Origin: an uncultured Anaerovibrio sp.
GTDB taxonomy: Bacteria > Bacillota > Negativicutes > Selenomonadales > Selenomonadaceae
DNA length: 14,832 nt
NCBI GenBank assembly: GCA_934203205.1
Contig: CAKPYV010000047.1
Coordinates: forward strand, 1-14,832
Direction: 5' to 3'
The notes beneath the pieces were generated by a model. The model was given only the letters and a program-made list of their open reading frames with translations. It was not told the DNA's origin and ran no database searches. A program made the position numbers and the translations under genes. Of the stretch, positions 1 through 6,152 are shown piece by piece (the first letter of the stretch is position 1; each line of letters starts with the position of its first letter).

Positions 1-300
1 AATACCGATAAGCCTTGATGATTCGACAACAGCCGGAGGGGCATGACACTTTTGCGTCGGGAGACTCCTGCTTTTGCGTAGCAAAAGTGGCCCCGGTGGC
101 ACTTTCTATCATTACGGCCTCTGTGAATTGGCTCAGCGACAAGCGGTATTTGTGCGTAAGGATAAACCCTCAGATAGGGCCATTAAGTCGGACAGAGCAA
201 AAGTCGTTATGACCGCAGGCTGTATTTCGAAAATTTTTGACAACCCGAATTATATTTACAACTCTAGATAGAGGTGACTCGATAAATCAGAATTTTGACA
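1..300. other. GC-richer structured stretch without a convincing gene
   Basis: Two short overlapping reading frames (15-212 and 74-271, plus) have no ribosome site and no family I recognise, so I do not call them genes. The stretch is richer in G and C than the DNA after it and folds. A 7-bp stem with a 3-nt loop pairs 71-77 with 81-87, and an alternative 9-bp stem pairs 47-55 with the same 81-89 arm. A frame open from the window edge ends with TGA at about 47-49 and could be the tail of a gene lying to the left. A transposon end or the 3' RNA of a TnpB-type element are possible explanations, but nothing here proves either. Confidence 0.3.
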
Positions 301-323
301 AGCTATAAGTTTGACTTTAACGC

Positions 324-364
324 ATAAGAAAACCGCCTCTGCTTCCGACGGCTAGGCGGCTTAT
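324..364. terminator. Hairpin at the end of the IS3 remnant
   Basis: CCGCCT (333-338) pairs with AGGCGG (354-359). After an internal A-rich bulge, ATAAG (324-328) pairs with CTTAT (360-364). There is no long T tract, so termination is uncertain. The position just beyond the 3' end of the transposase remnant suggests it is the downstream hairpin of that element. Confidence 0.35.
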
Positions 365-380
365 CTTATAAGTTTACTAA

Positions 381-601
381 CTAATTCGGGGCAAGCCGTT
401 TACCAGTGCTCCTCTTGTCTTCATTATAACATTTTTTAGCGATAGTGTCGCGATAAATCTAGCTGGTGTATTGTGAGCCTCTATCAGAGTGGATAATAGC
501 ACCTTTGAGGTCAGATAAGCCATCACTGGCCTTAATTTCAGTTATATTCGTAACACATTTAGTAAGTGGAATACAAAATGAACTATAAACTATCTGGACT
601 T
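381..601 (-). pseudogene. IS3-family transposase (orfB) remnant, nonsense- and deletion-damaged
   Basis: Read on the minus strand, one frame gives CVTNITEIKASDG, then directly LKGAIIHSDRGSQYTS, a stop codon (461-459), and in the same frame IYRDTIAK, a weak STGKRLAPN segment and a second stop (383-381). IIHSDRGSQYTS with the following Y is the signature around the second catalytic aspartate of IS3-family DDE integrases (rve domain). TDITEIK-like sequence normally lies tens of residues upstream of it, so the direct join implies an internal deletion. The segment after the stop still resembles the usual SxGxRxxxN region near the third catalytic residue, but degraded. No N-terminal part or orfA is present. 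The remnant abuts the 3' end of the HxlR gene. Seen: the motif and the stops. Inferred: the deletion and loss of activity. Confidence 0.8.
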
Positions 602-940
602 TTATAAATTCTTAAGTGAAAGGTTTTTCTCGCTCCATAACATCATTTGCTGTAAAATCGGAATAAAACTTTTCCCTAATTCTGTCAATGAATATTCCAC
701 TTTAGGTGGCACTTCTTGATATACATATCTGGAAACAAAACCGTCCTGCTCTAATTCGCGGAGTTGTTTTGTTAAGGTAGATTGTGTAATGTCACCCAGT
801 CGGCGTCGCAATTCTCCAAATCGCTGTACTTCGTATTCCGCAATATACCATAAAATCATAATTTTCCATTTGCCACTTAAAATATTTTGAATTCTTGCCA
901 TAGACGCACATTGTGGTAAGGCAGGTTTCATATTACTCAT
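602..940 (-). CDS. HxlR-family winged-helix transcriptional regulator
   Basis: A protein of 112 residues, the usual size of HxlR/MarR-like winged-helix regulators. The family pattern is clear: a cysteine at about residue 11, then GKWKIMILWYI, the recognition region with RFGELRRRLGDITQSTLTKQLRELEQDGFVSR, and a wing with VPPKVEYSLTELG. The N-terminal cysteine matches the position used for redox or electrophile sensing in HypR-type members, so a redox or reactive-compound signal is possible but inferred. I prefer the ATG at 940 over the ATG at 976 because AGGAGG (953-948) lies 7 nt upstream of it. The gene is divergent from the radical SAM gene, and HxlR proteins commonly control the divergent neighbour. 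Both genes are more AT-rich than the rest of the window, and an IS remnant touches the 3' end, which suggests acquisition. Confidence 0.88.
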   Translation of the reverse strand: MSNMKPALPQCASMARIQNILSGKWKIMILWYIAEYEVQRFGELRRRLGDITQSTLTKQLRELEQDGFVSRYVYQEVPPKVEYSLTELGKSFIPILQQMMLWSEKNLSLKNL

Positions 941-964
941 TTCAATTCCTCCTCGCTTTTTGAT

Positions 965-993
965 ATTGTAGCACATATATATCTTATTTTCAA
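965..993 (-). promoter_or_regulatory. Promoter of the HxlR gene
   Basis: TTGAAA (993-988), a 17-bp spacer and TACAAT (970-965) on the minus strand form a good sigma-70-type promoter. The predicted start point near 958 leaves a short leader with the AGGAGG ribosome site. Confidence 0.6.
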
Positions 994-1048
994 TGTACTA
1001 CATTTTTTGATACTGGTATTATTTTTAGCACAATAAACAAAAAAAGAC

Positions 1049-1081
1049 AGTACTTTTATTTTTACTATTTATTGATATAAT
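1049..1081 (+). promoter_or_regulatory. Probable -10 and operator-like half sites before the radical SAM gene
   Basis: TATAAT at 1076-1081 is a good -10 element, but no good -35 stands at the proper distance, as often seen for activated or repressed promoters. An AGTA (1049-1052) - N10 - TACT (1063-1066) dyad lies just upstream and is a candidate binding site for the divergent HxlR regulator. The dyad is short and could be chance. Confidence 0.35.
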
Positions 1082-1098
1082 TTAAGACAAGGAGGGAG

Positions 1099-1197
1099 AT
1101 GATAATAATTAACACTTCGATAAAAATGGTTTATCAAGTGTATCATGCTGTTCGGTTGTCAATTATTGCAATAGATGGGATTTCTTTCACAAATTAG
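1099..1197 (+). CDS. Possible 32-residue leader ORF (uncertain)
   Basis: An ATG at 1099 follows AAGGAGGG with very short spacing (about 3 nt from GGAGG) and opens a 32-codon frame, MIIINTSIKMVYQVYHAV..., that ends 37 nt before the radical SAM start. The ribosome site is good but closer than ideal. The peptide matches nothing I know. It could be a translated leader or an accidental match in a long 5' untranslated region. The hairpin at 1113-1140 lies inside it. Confidence 0.22.
   Translation: MIIINTSIKMVYQVYHAVRLSIIAIDGISFTN
1113..1140 (+). promoter_or_regulatory. Hairpin in the radical SAM leader
   Basis: CACTT (1113-1117) plus GATAAA (1119-1124) pairs with TTTATC (1130-1135) plus AAGTG (1136-1140), leaving one bulged C and a 5-nt loop. 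It lies about 30 nt downstream of the putative -10, so it would be in the transcript, or act as DNA as an operator. No T tract follows, so it is not an intrinsic terminator. Confidence 0.4.
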
Positions 1198-1234
1198 AGG
1201 TATTGTAAACTAATTATTTTTAGGAGGAAAATTT

Positions 1235-2119
1235 ATGCACTACACAGGTACTATTTGGAGACCACCCTACGAAGCATACTCTTTACTTGTTCAAGTAACC
1301 ACAGGTTGTACACATCATTCATGTAAATTTTGTACTCTTTATGAGGACTTGCCATTCAAATTCCGTATGTCGCCACTTTCAGAAGTTGAATCTGATTTAG
1401 CAGAAGCAAGCAGATATTATAAAAATGTTCCGCGAATTTTCTTTACAGGGGCAAACCCGTTTGTTTTAACTACGGACAAACTAAAAACCTTAGCTCAAAT
1501 GGTAAAGAAGTGTTATCCAAACTATGAGACTATTGGCTGTTTTGGACGAGTTACAGACGTTTATAATAAATCCGTTGATGACCTCAAGGAACTGCGAAAG
1601 TTAGGATACGACGGAATTACATTTGGAGTAGAAACAGGAAATGATGAAGCACTTGCTTTTATGAATAAGGGATTTCGTTCAAGTGATACCATTGAGCAAA
1701 TGAAAAAGTTAGAGAAAGCAGGAATAAGTTATAATTTTTTCTATCTGACAGGTATTTCCGGTGCAGGTCATGGTGAATATGGAGCAAAGAAAACCGCAGA
1801 AGTTTTTAATCAACTGCACCCTCAAATTATTGAATCTTCTATGCTGACCATTTACAAAACATCCGAACTTTATCAAGAAATCCAGAAAGGAACTTGGAAA
1901 GAAGAAAGTGAGATTGAGAAATTAGCTGAATTGAAAGCGCTTATTGAAAATCTCACTATAAAAACACGAATTGTAACAGACGGTGCTTCAAATCTAATTC
2001 AAGTACGGGGAAATCTTCCGCACGATAAGAAAAAAATGACTGATTACTTAGCCCGTTTGATTGCAACGGCTGATGAATCTGCATTGAGAGAATACTGCGT
2101 ACATCTGAAGCATTTATAA
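1235..2119 (+). CDS. Radical SAM protein with CX4CX2C cluster motif
   Basis: A protein of 294 residues with an excellent ribosome site (AGGAGG, about 7 nt before ATG). Cysteines 25, 30 and 33 (GCTHHSCKFC) form a [4Fe-4S]-binding motif spaced CX4CX2C rather than the canonical CX3CX2C. IFFTGANPF stands where the SAM-binding GGE-like motif is expected, followed by GVETGNDEAL, as in the Elp3/MiaB-type (COG1032-like) barrel. There is no B12-binding, TRAM or SPASM domain and no extra cysteine cluster, so the substrate cannot be read from the sequence. It is divergent from an HxlR regulator, which probably controls it. The gene is clearly AT-richer than the core genes to the right and seems to form an acquired two-gene cassette with the regulator. 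The radical SAM call is firm; the reaction is unknown. Confidence 0.88.
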   Translation: MHYTGTIWRPPYEAYSLLVQVTTGCTHHSCKFCTLYEDLPFKFRMSPLSEVESDLAEASRYYKNVPRIFFTGANPFVLTTDKLKTLAQMVKKCYPNYETIGCFGRVTDVYNKSVDDLKELRKLGYDGITFGVETGNDEALAFMNKGFRSSDTIEQMKKLEKAGISYNFFYLTGISGAGHGEYGAKKTAEVFNQLHPQIIESSMLTIYKTSELYQEIQKGTWKEESEIEKLAELKALIENLTIKTRIVTDGASNLIQVRGNLPHDKKKMTDYLARLIATADESALREYCVHLKHL

Positions 2120-2171
2120 GGCAACGCAAATATATCATCATATCTAATTTAACATAAATTTAGGCAAAGAA

Positions 2172-2213
2172 AAAAGCTGTAAAAACGATAGGCGACGTTT
2201 TCACAGCCTTTTT
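2172..2213. terminator. Bidirectional intrinsic terminator (radical SAM gene / minus-strand ncRNA)
   Basis: GCTGTAAAAACG pairs with CGTTTTCACAGC across an 8-nt loop, with one mismatched pair. The plus strand ends in CCTTTTTCC for the radical SAM gene. The minus strand ends in GCTTTTTTC for a transcript coming from 2371. Both directions have the stem plus a T tract. Confidence 0.8.
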
Positions 2214-2371
2214 CCTCTTTTAGGTAAAAGAAGAAGTATCTATTAAAAGAGAGGGGTTTGCGACACAGGGGAATGTCGCGTAAAAGGGGTATATCGAAGT
2301 TTCATAGCGAGGGGTGTTGAGCTTCCGACTAACCGATTCTGTCTTTCGCTCTGTGCTATGTCCCTGTCGAT
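2172..2371 (-). ncRNA. Candidate small RNA, about 200 nt, with four CCCCU motifs
   Basis: The minus strand has a promoter at 2406-2378, then about 200 nt without a credible ORF, then the intrinsic terminator at 2213-2172. The predicted transcript folds well. AUCGA closes with UCGAU about 75 nt later, and inside it CAUAGC (2360-2355) pairs with GCUAUG (2308-2303) and GAGC with GCUC. A separate hairpin pairs GCGACA with UGUCGC (2279-2274 with 2265-2260), and a CUUCUUUU/AAAAGAGG hairpin precedes the terminator. CCCCU occurs four times (complements at 2252-2256, 2267-2271, 2285-2289 and 2310-2314), mostly in loops or linkers. C-rich unpaired motifs that pair with Shine-Dalgarno sequences are known from Bacillota sRNAs of the RsaE/RoxS kind. 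The length would also suit a 6S RNA, but I cannot match a 6S consensus. Function is inferred. Confidence 0.6.
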
Positions 2372-2377
2372 GGTTAT

Positions 2378-2406
2378 ATAATACTACACCTCCGTGAGTA
2401 TGTCAA
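2378..2406 (-). promoter_or_regulatory. Strong sigma-70 promoter of the candidate ncRNA
   Basis: A perfect TTGACA (2406-2401), a 17-bp spacer and TATTAT (2383-2378) lie on the minus strand. This is the best promoter match in the window, and it points to no protein gene, only to the structured stretch ended by the terminator at 2213-2172. Confidence 0.75.
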
Positions 2407-2676
2407 GGGTATTTTATGATTGTTTTAAAAAAATAACCAAAAGTTTACCATGTACATCTCTAGAACACACAGAATCTACCCATGTATTATGAGAATTATC
2501 TGATATTTACTAACAATAGTATAGTTTTATGTATACAATTCCGATTTATATGGAACTTACTCCTTTCAGACAGGACAATGATTATAAAAACATATCCAAA
2601 ACATACTCATTAAGAATATCAATATTTCACTAGAAATTTGAATATATATTATCCCCAATATCTGCTCACAAAAATA
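2407..2676. other. AT-rich intergenic stretch, nothing recognised
   Basis: This lies between the ncRNA promoter and the end of the aminopeptidase gene. No ORF with a ribosome site, no RNA gene and no clear repeat was found. It is strongly AT-rich. Confidence 0.6.
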
Positions 2677-2719
2677 AGAGACAGAAAAAATACCCAGCTC
2701 AGGTAATTTTCCTATCTCT
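2677..2719 (-). terminator. Probable terminator of the aminopeptidase operon
   Basis: On the minus strand AGAGATAG (2719-2712) can pair with CTGTCTCT (2684-2677). A small inner hairpin (TACC with GGTA) is followed by TTTTTT. The stem is imperfect, so the call is moderate. Confidence 0.4.
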
Positions 2720-2737
2720 CATAATATGTAAAGAATA

Positions 2738-4039
2738 TTATACTGTATAGAATTTGCTAATTAACTCATTAAGAGCCTGCTGATCAGCAGCCCCCATAGT
2801 TTCCCTTGCAGAATGCATGGACAGCATAGCCACGCCTACATCCATAGTTCGCATAGGCACCAAAGCAGAAGCAATAGAGCCTAGAGTAGAGCCACCAGGC
2901 TGGTCAGCATGATTCACAAACATCTGACAAGGAATACCTTCCTGCTGGCAAAGAGCCTTAATTATGGCCACTGCCTGAGCATCTCCGGCATAGGACTGAG
3001 AAGCAGCTTGCTTCAAAGTTACACCGCCATTTAGTACAGGTCTGGTATAAGGATCATATTTTTCCCCATAATTCGGATGCAGAGCATGAGCCACATCCAC
3101 AGACAGCATAAAGCCACCGCTAACAGCCTGCCACATAGCCTCCCTGTCATAGCCAAGAGCCAAATAAATCCGCTCCAACACCTCTAGCAGGATGCCTGAA
3201 CCAGCACCCTGCTTGGTGCGGCTGCCGATTTCCTCATTGTCAAAGAAGGCTGCCAAACGAATACCAGATAACTCCTGAGCCTTGGCAGAGGAAGCAACAA
3301 TCCCCTGTAAACAAGCCTCCACTGAGGTAATATTATCCAAGCGAGGAGCCGAAACCAGTTCTCCAGCCAAGCCCAGCTGACAGCCAGCCTCGTAGGGATA
3401 AAGATTCAATTCATAGGCAAGAATCTCCTCTGGCTCACAGCCCAATTCTTTTGCCAGCCAATGGTCAAAGAAATTTTTATCCCCATCCTTGCCCAGCACC
3501 GCCATTAAAGGTAACATTTCCTTTTGCTTTTTGAGAGCTACTCCTTCATTTACCTTGCGGTTCATATGAATAGCCAGCTCAGGAATAGTCAAAAGAGGCT
3601 TGGCAAAATCCACCAGCCTTACCTGAGGATGAAAGGCATCCTGACCCTTCAAGGTAATCTTCCCGGCAATGGACAGGGGCCTATCCTGCCAGCTAGACAG
3701 AATCAGTCCCCCATAGGACTCAATATTCAGCACCCCATAGCCATCCTTGATAACACTGGCCTGAGGCTTGATTCTAAGTCCCGGAAAATCTGTATGAGAG
3801 GCAGCTATCCGCAGACTATTGGCCTCTGTATAGCCATTACAGCCTATGGTAAAGGCTAAAACCGTGGAATCAAAGGCTTCCACATAATAACTTTTCCCTG
3901 ACTCCAGCTGCCATTTTTCTTCCAATTCCAAAGGCTGAAAACCCGCCTTGCTTAATCTTTTGCTGACTGCCTGTACCGTATGCCAAGGAGAAACAGCTTC
4001 CTGTACCAGTTCCAGCAGGCTTCTAACGGAATCATACAT
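2738..4039 (-). CDS. apeB: M18-family (aspartyl-type) zinc aminopeptidase
   Basis: A protein of 433 residues, the normal length of bacterial M18 enzymes. These are cytoplasmic dinuclear-zinc exopeptidases that remove N-terminal, mostly acidic, residues and form large oligomers. All metal and catalytic positions are visible: His82 and Asp84 (SHTD), Asp235 (PRLDN), Glu269-Glu270 (FFDNEEIGS), Asp315 (SVDVAHALHPN) and His409 (SMHS). SSWQDRPL (115-122) is also typical. It is the second gene of an operon: only 4 bp separate it from the flavin reductase-like gene, and its AAGGAG ribosome site lies in the last codons of that gene, so translation is probably coupled. The likely role is peptide turnover. 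The family call is very sure; substrate preference is inferred. Confidence 0.95.
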   Translation of the reverse strand: MYDSVRSLLELVQEAVSPWHTVQAVSKRLSKAGFQPLELEEKWQLESGKSYYVEAFDSTVLAFTIGCNGYTEANSLRIAASHTDFPGLRIKPQASVIKDGYGVLNIESYGGLILSSWQDRPLSIAGKITLKGQDAFHPQVRLVDFAKPLLTIPELAIHMNRKVNEGVALKKQKEMLPLMAVLGKDGDKNFFDHWLAKELGCEPEEILAYELNLYPYEAGCQLGLAGELVSAPRLDNITSVEACLQGIVASSAKAQELSGIRLAAFFDNEEIGSRTKQGAGSGILLEVLERIYLALGYDREAMWQAVSGGFMLSVDVAHALHPNYGEKYDPYTRPVLNGGVTLKQAASQSYAGDAQAVAIIKALCQQEGIPCQMFVNHADQPGGSTLGSIASALVPMRTMDVGVAMLSMHSARETMGAADQQALNELISKFYTV

Positions 4040-4043
4040 AGTA

Positions 4044-4550
4044 TTACTCCTTTACCAGTAGCTTTTCAATCTCCATAACATACATAGTGTGGTAATCCTT
4101 ATTAGGATACCATTTAGCATCACTTTCCTTATCAAAGAAACATTCAGGCTTCATTTCCTGAGCATAAAGCTTGCGGCAAACCATAGCAATTCTTGCTTCC
4201 TCAAAGTAAACTTGCCCATTCTCCTCTACCTTAGTAAGGCCAGTCTTGGCAATCTTATCCTCATCACGGCCGGAAACCCTGCCAAAGTAACTCATTACCT
4301 TGTGATCTGGATCCTCCAAAACAGAAATGGTCATGCCCTGGCTATTATCCACAAATTCCTTGGTATACCGCTGAGGACGAATAAATACAAAGGCTACAGG
4401 CTTGCCCCACATAATCCCCATGCCGCCCCAGGAAGCAGTCATGGCATTGGTTTTACCATCCTTGGTGCCAGCCAGCAGCAGCCAATCCTTACCAATTACC
4501 TTGAAAACACTTTCCTCAAAATTTTCTGGTGTAATTTCCTTGAAACTCAT
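4044..4550 (-). CDS. Flavin reductase-like (FMN-binding split barrel) protein
   Basis: A protein of 168 residues. The pattern KDWLLLAGTKDGKTNAMTAS, then WGKPVAFVFIRPQRYTKEFV and later SYFGRVSGRDEDKI is that of the flavin reductase-like split-barrel family found in many anaerobes, which binds FMN and may serve as an electron carrier or NAD(P)H:flavin oxidoreductase. No additional iron-binding rubredoxin domain is present. I start at ATG 4550 because GGAGG lies 7-8 nt upstream; the ATG at 4574 would put this ribosome site inside the gene. It is followed after 4 bp by the M18 aminopeptidase in one operon. The gene directly upstream (4685-5857) has the same direction, so readthrough is possible. 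The physiological substrate is unknown. Confidence 0.85.
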   Translation of the reverse strand: MSFKEITPENFEESVFKVIGKDWLLLAGTKDGKTNAMTASWGGMGIMWGKPVAFVFIRPQRYTKEFVDNSQGMTISVLEDPDHKVMSYFGRVSGRDEDKIAKTGLTKVEENGQVYFEEARIAMVCRKLYAQEMKPECFFDKESDAKWYPNKDYHTMYVMEIEKLLVKE

Positions 4551-4607
4551 TCTAAAACCTCCATTTTTCAACAATACGCCATTATTTTTTCACAACTCAT
4601 ATGTAAA

Positions 4608-4673
4608 TTATCTACATATATGTAATAGTTATCCACATTTCCACTGACTTATACACAAGAAATATGTGGATAA
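4608..4673. promoter_or_regulatory. DnaA-box cluster A
   Basis: Four sites at 0-1 mismatch to TTATCCACA lie in 66 bp: TTATCTACA (4608-4616), TTATCCACA (4629-4637), TTATACACA (4649-4657) and, inverted, TGTGGATAA (4665-4673). The two exact sites are the core of a perfect 13-bp inverted repeat (4626-4638 with 4664-4676). The position is between two minus-strand genes, upstream of the flavin reductase operon. It could be a DnaA regulatory or titration site or one part of a replication origin. Confidence 0.65.
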
Positions 4674-4684
4674 CTAAGGCAAAT

Positions 4685-5857
4685 TTACCTTTGATGTTCA
4701 GGCTGAATCATAGTCCAATAGCAAAACATAGCCAGCAGGAACCCACACAGCATAATTACTGCCATAGGTATACCAGTATCTGTGCCAATATAACCTGCTA
4801 CAGGCATCATCAAGGCTCCCAAAAACATGGAGAAGAATCCCAACAAAGCGGAAGCACTGCCTGCATTCCGTCCCTGACCGTTGAGAGCCAGAGAAAAGCT
4901 TACGGCACCAATAATTGGAATAGGCATAACGCTAATAGCCAAGAAAAGCAGTACCAGCCAGAAATTATCTGCAAAAGCAAAGGTGCCCAATAACAGTATA
5001 CTACCTAAAATTTGCATTGCAATAGAAGCAAACAACATTTTGTACTCAGGTACCTTGCCTCCCAGCTTGGCAGGAATCGTGCCAGACAACATCAAACAGA
5101 TACCAATACCACCAAAAATATAACTAAATTCCTGGGCACTAACTCCATATATGCCCTGAAAAATAAAGGTTGAACTGCCAATATAGGAAAAGAAGGACAT
5201 AAAGACAAAGCTCTGTACCAGACAATGGCCCATAAAGTAGCGATTCTTCATAAGCTGAGGCAATACATGCAAAGTGGAGGAAATATTTTTTATCCGCTTC
5301 TCTGGAGCCAGTGTTTCTGTGTAAAACAGAGTAGCTACAGCCATAACCAAGCCTATACCTGCCAAGGTGGCAAAAATCAGATGCCAACTGCCAAAAGCCA
5401 GCAGCTGACCGCCAATTACTGGAGCCAAAATAGGAGCCAAACCATTAACCATCATCAAAATAGCATAAAATGTAGTCAACTCTGCGCCTTGACACATATC
5501 CCTAGCAATAGCTCTGGCAATAACTATACCGCAGGCACCTGCCAAGCCCTGTATCAGGCGTGCCCCTAGGAAAATATAAATATTATTCACCAAAGCACAA
5601 ATCAGAGAGGCTGCCATAAAAATCAGCATACCCACAAAAAGAGGCACCTTGCGGCCTCGCAAATCACTAATTGGTCCAGCAAAAATCTGTCCTGCGGCCA
5701 TACCAAGAGTAGTCATAGTCAAGGTTAGCTGAATCAAAGCCGTACTGCTGCCAAAATCAGCCTGCAGCTCAGGCAGAGAGGGCAGATACATATCTGTGGC
5801 CAGGGGAGCCATAGCCGCCAGAATACCAAGATAGATTATCATAAGTTTTTTATACAT
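4685..5857 (-). CDS. Bcr/CflA-type MFS drug exporter
   Basis: A protein of 390 residues with about 12 hydrophobic segments, as expected for a 12-TM major facilitator antiporter in the cytoplasmic membrane. TDMYLPSLP (21-29) near the end of the first helix is the Bcr/CflA hallmark. Motif A is GPISDLRGRK (61-70) between helices 2 and 3. RLIQGLAGACGIVIARAIARD and APILAPVIGGQL are the motif B/C-type regions of drug:H+ antiporters. Proton-driven export of small toxic molecules is known for the family; the substrate here is unknown. AAAGGTGCGAG serves as ribosome site. Its own promoter lies at 5966-5937 with an inverted repeat in the leader, and it is divergent from the DeoR-type regulator, which may control it. 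Confidence 0.9.
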   Translation of the reverse strand: MYKKLMIIYLGILAAMAPLATDMYLPSLPELQADFGSSTALIQLTLTMTTLGMAAGQIFAGPISDLRGRKVPLFVGMLIFMAASLICALVNNIYIFLGARLIQGLAGACGIVIARAIARDMCQGAELTTFYAILMMVNGLAPILAPVIGGQLLAFGSWHLIFATLAGIGLVMAVATLFYTETLAPEKRIKNISSTLHVLPQLMKNRYFMGHCLVQSFVFMSFFSYIGSSTFIFQGIYGVSAQEFSYIFGGIGICLMLSGTIPAKLGGKVPEYKMLFASIAMQILGSILLLGTFAFADNFWLVLLFLAISVMPIPIIGAVSFSLALNGQGRNAGSASALLGFFSMFLGALMMPVAGYIGTDTGIPMAVIMLCGFLLAMFCYWTMIQPEHQR

Positions 5858-5887
5858 ATTCTCGCACCTTTCTTACAGAAAAATAAA

Positions 5888-5930
5888 ACCATTTGCTAGG
5901 CAGTGTTTAACATTTCTACCCACAAATGGT
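5888..5930. promoter_or_regulatory. Inverted repeat in the exporter leader
   Basis: ACCATTTG (5888-5895) and CAAATGGT (5923-5930) form a perfect 8-bp inverted repeat with a 27-nt spacer, just downstream of the exporter's -10. It could be an operator or an mRNA stem. Confidence 0.35.
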
Positions 5931-5936
5931 ACTAAT

Positions 5937-5966
5937 AGTATAGCAGAATTTTTAAAAAATTGTCAG
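5937..5966 (-). promoter_or_regulatory. Promoter of the Bcr/CflA exporter
   Basis: CTGACA (5966-5961), an 18-bp spacer and TATACT (5942-5937) on the minus strand give a sigma-70-like promoter 80-110 bp before the start codon. Confidence 0.55.
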
Positions 5967-6025
5967 TAAAATTTTTTAAATTTTTCCTGACATTTTTCCC
6001 ATTTTGACACAAATTTCTTAATAAA

Positions 6026-6070
6026 ACAAGAATATCTACAAAATTCTATTTTTGTGGGAAAGATTCTTGT
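6026..6070. promoter_or_regulatory. Inverted repeat over the -35 of the DeoR gene
   Basis: ACAAGAAT (6026-6033) and ATTCTTGT (6063-6070) form a perfect 8-bp inverted repeat with a 29-bp spacer. The right arm covers the -35 hexamer (6067-6072). It is a candidate operator in the divergent intergenic region. Confidence 0.4.
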
Positions 6071-6113
6071 ATTTTGTATATTTTTTGGGTATAATTGTAT
6101 AAGTTACCCAAAA
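6067..6113 (+). promoter_or_regulatory. Promoter and operator of the DeoR-family gene
   Basis: TTGTAT (6067-6072), a 17-bp spacer and TATAAT (6090-6095) form the promoter. A perfect 9-bp inverted repeat, TTTTGGGTA (6083-6091) with TACCCAAAA (6105-6113), flanks and overlaps the -10 and start point. A repressor bound here would block transcription, so autoregulation is likely. Confidence 0.6.
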
Positions 6114-6152
6114 CATTACAAAAAGAAGCATTTATTATGAACAGGTGAGTAA

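Noticed and set aside
15..271. Two 65-codon open frames at the left edge
   Set aside because: They overlap in different frames, lack ribosome sites and lie on strong hairpins; neither resembles a known protein.
345..359. Similarity of CCGACGGCTAGGCGG to CCGATGGCTAGTCGG in the TnpB guide-RNA candidate
   Set aside because: Only 15 bp match (two differences) and the flanks do not, so it is probably a chance hairpin likeness.
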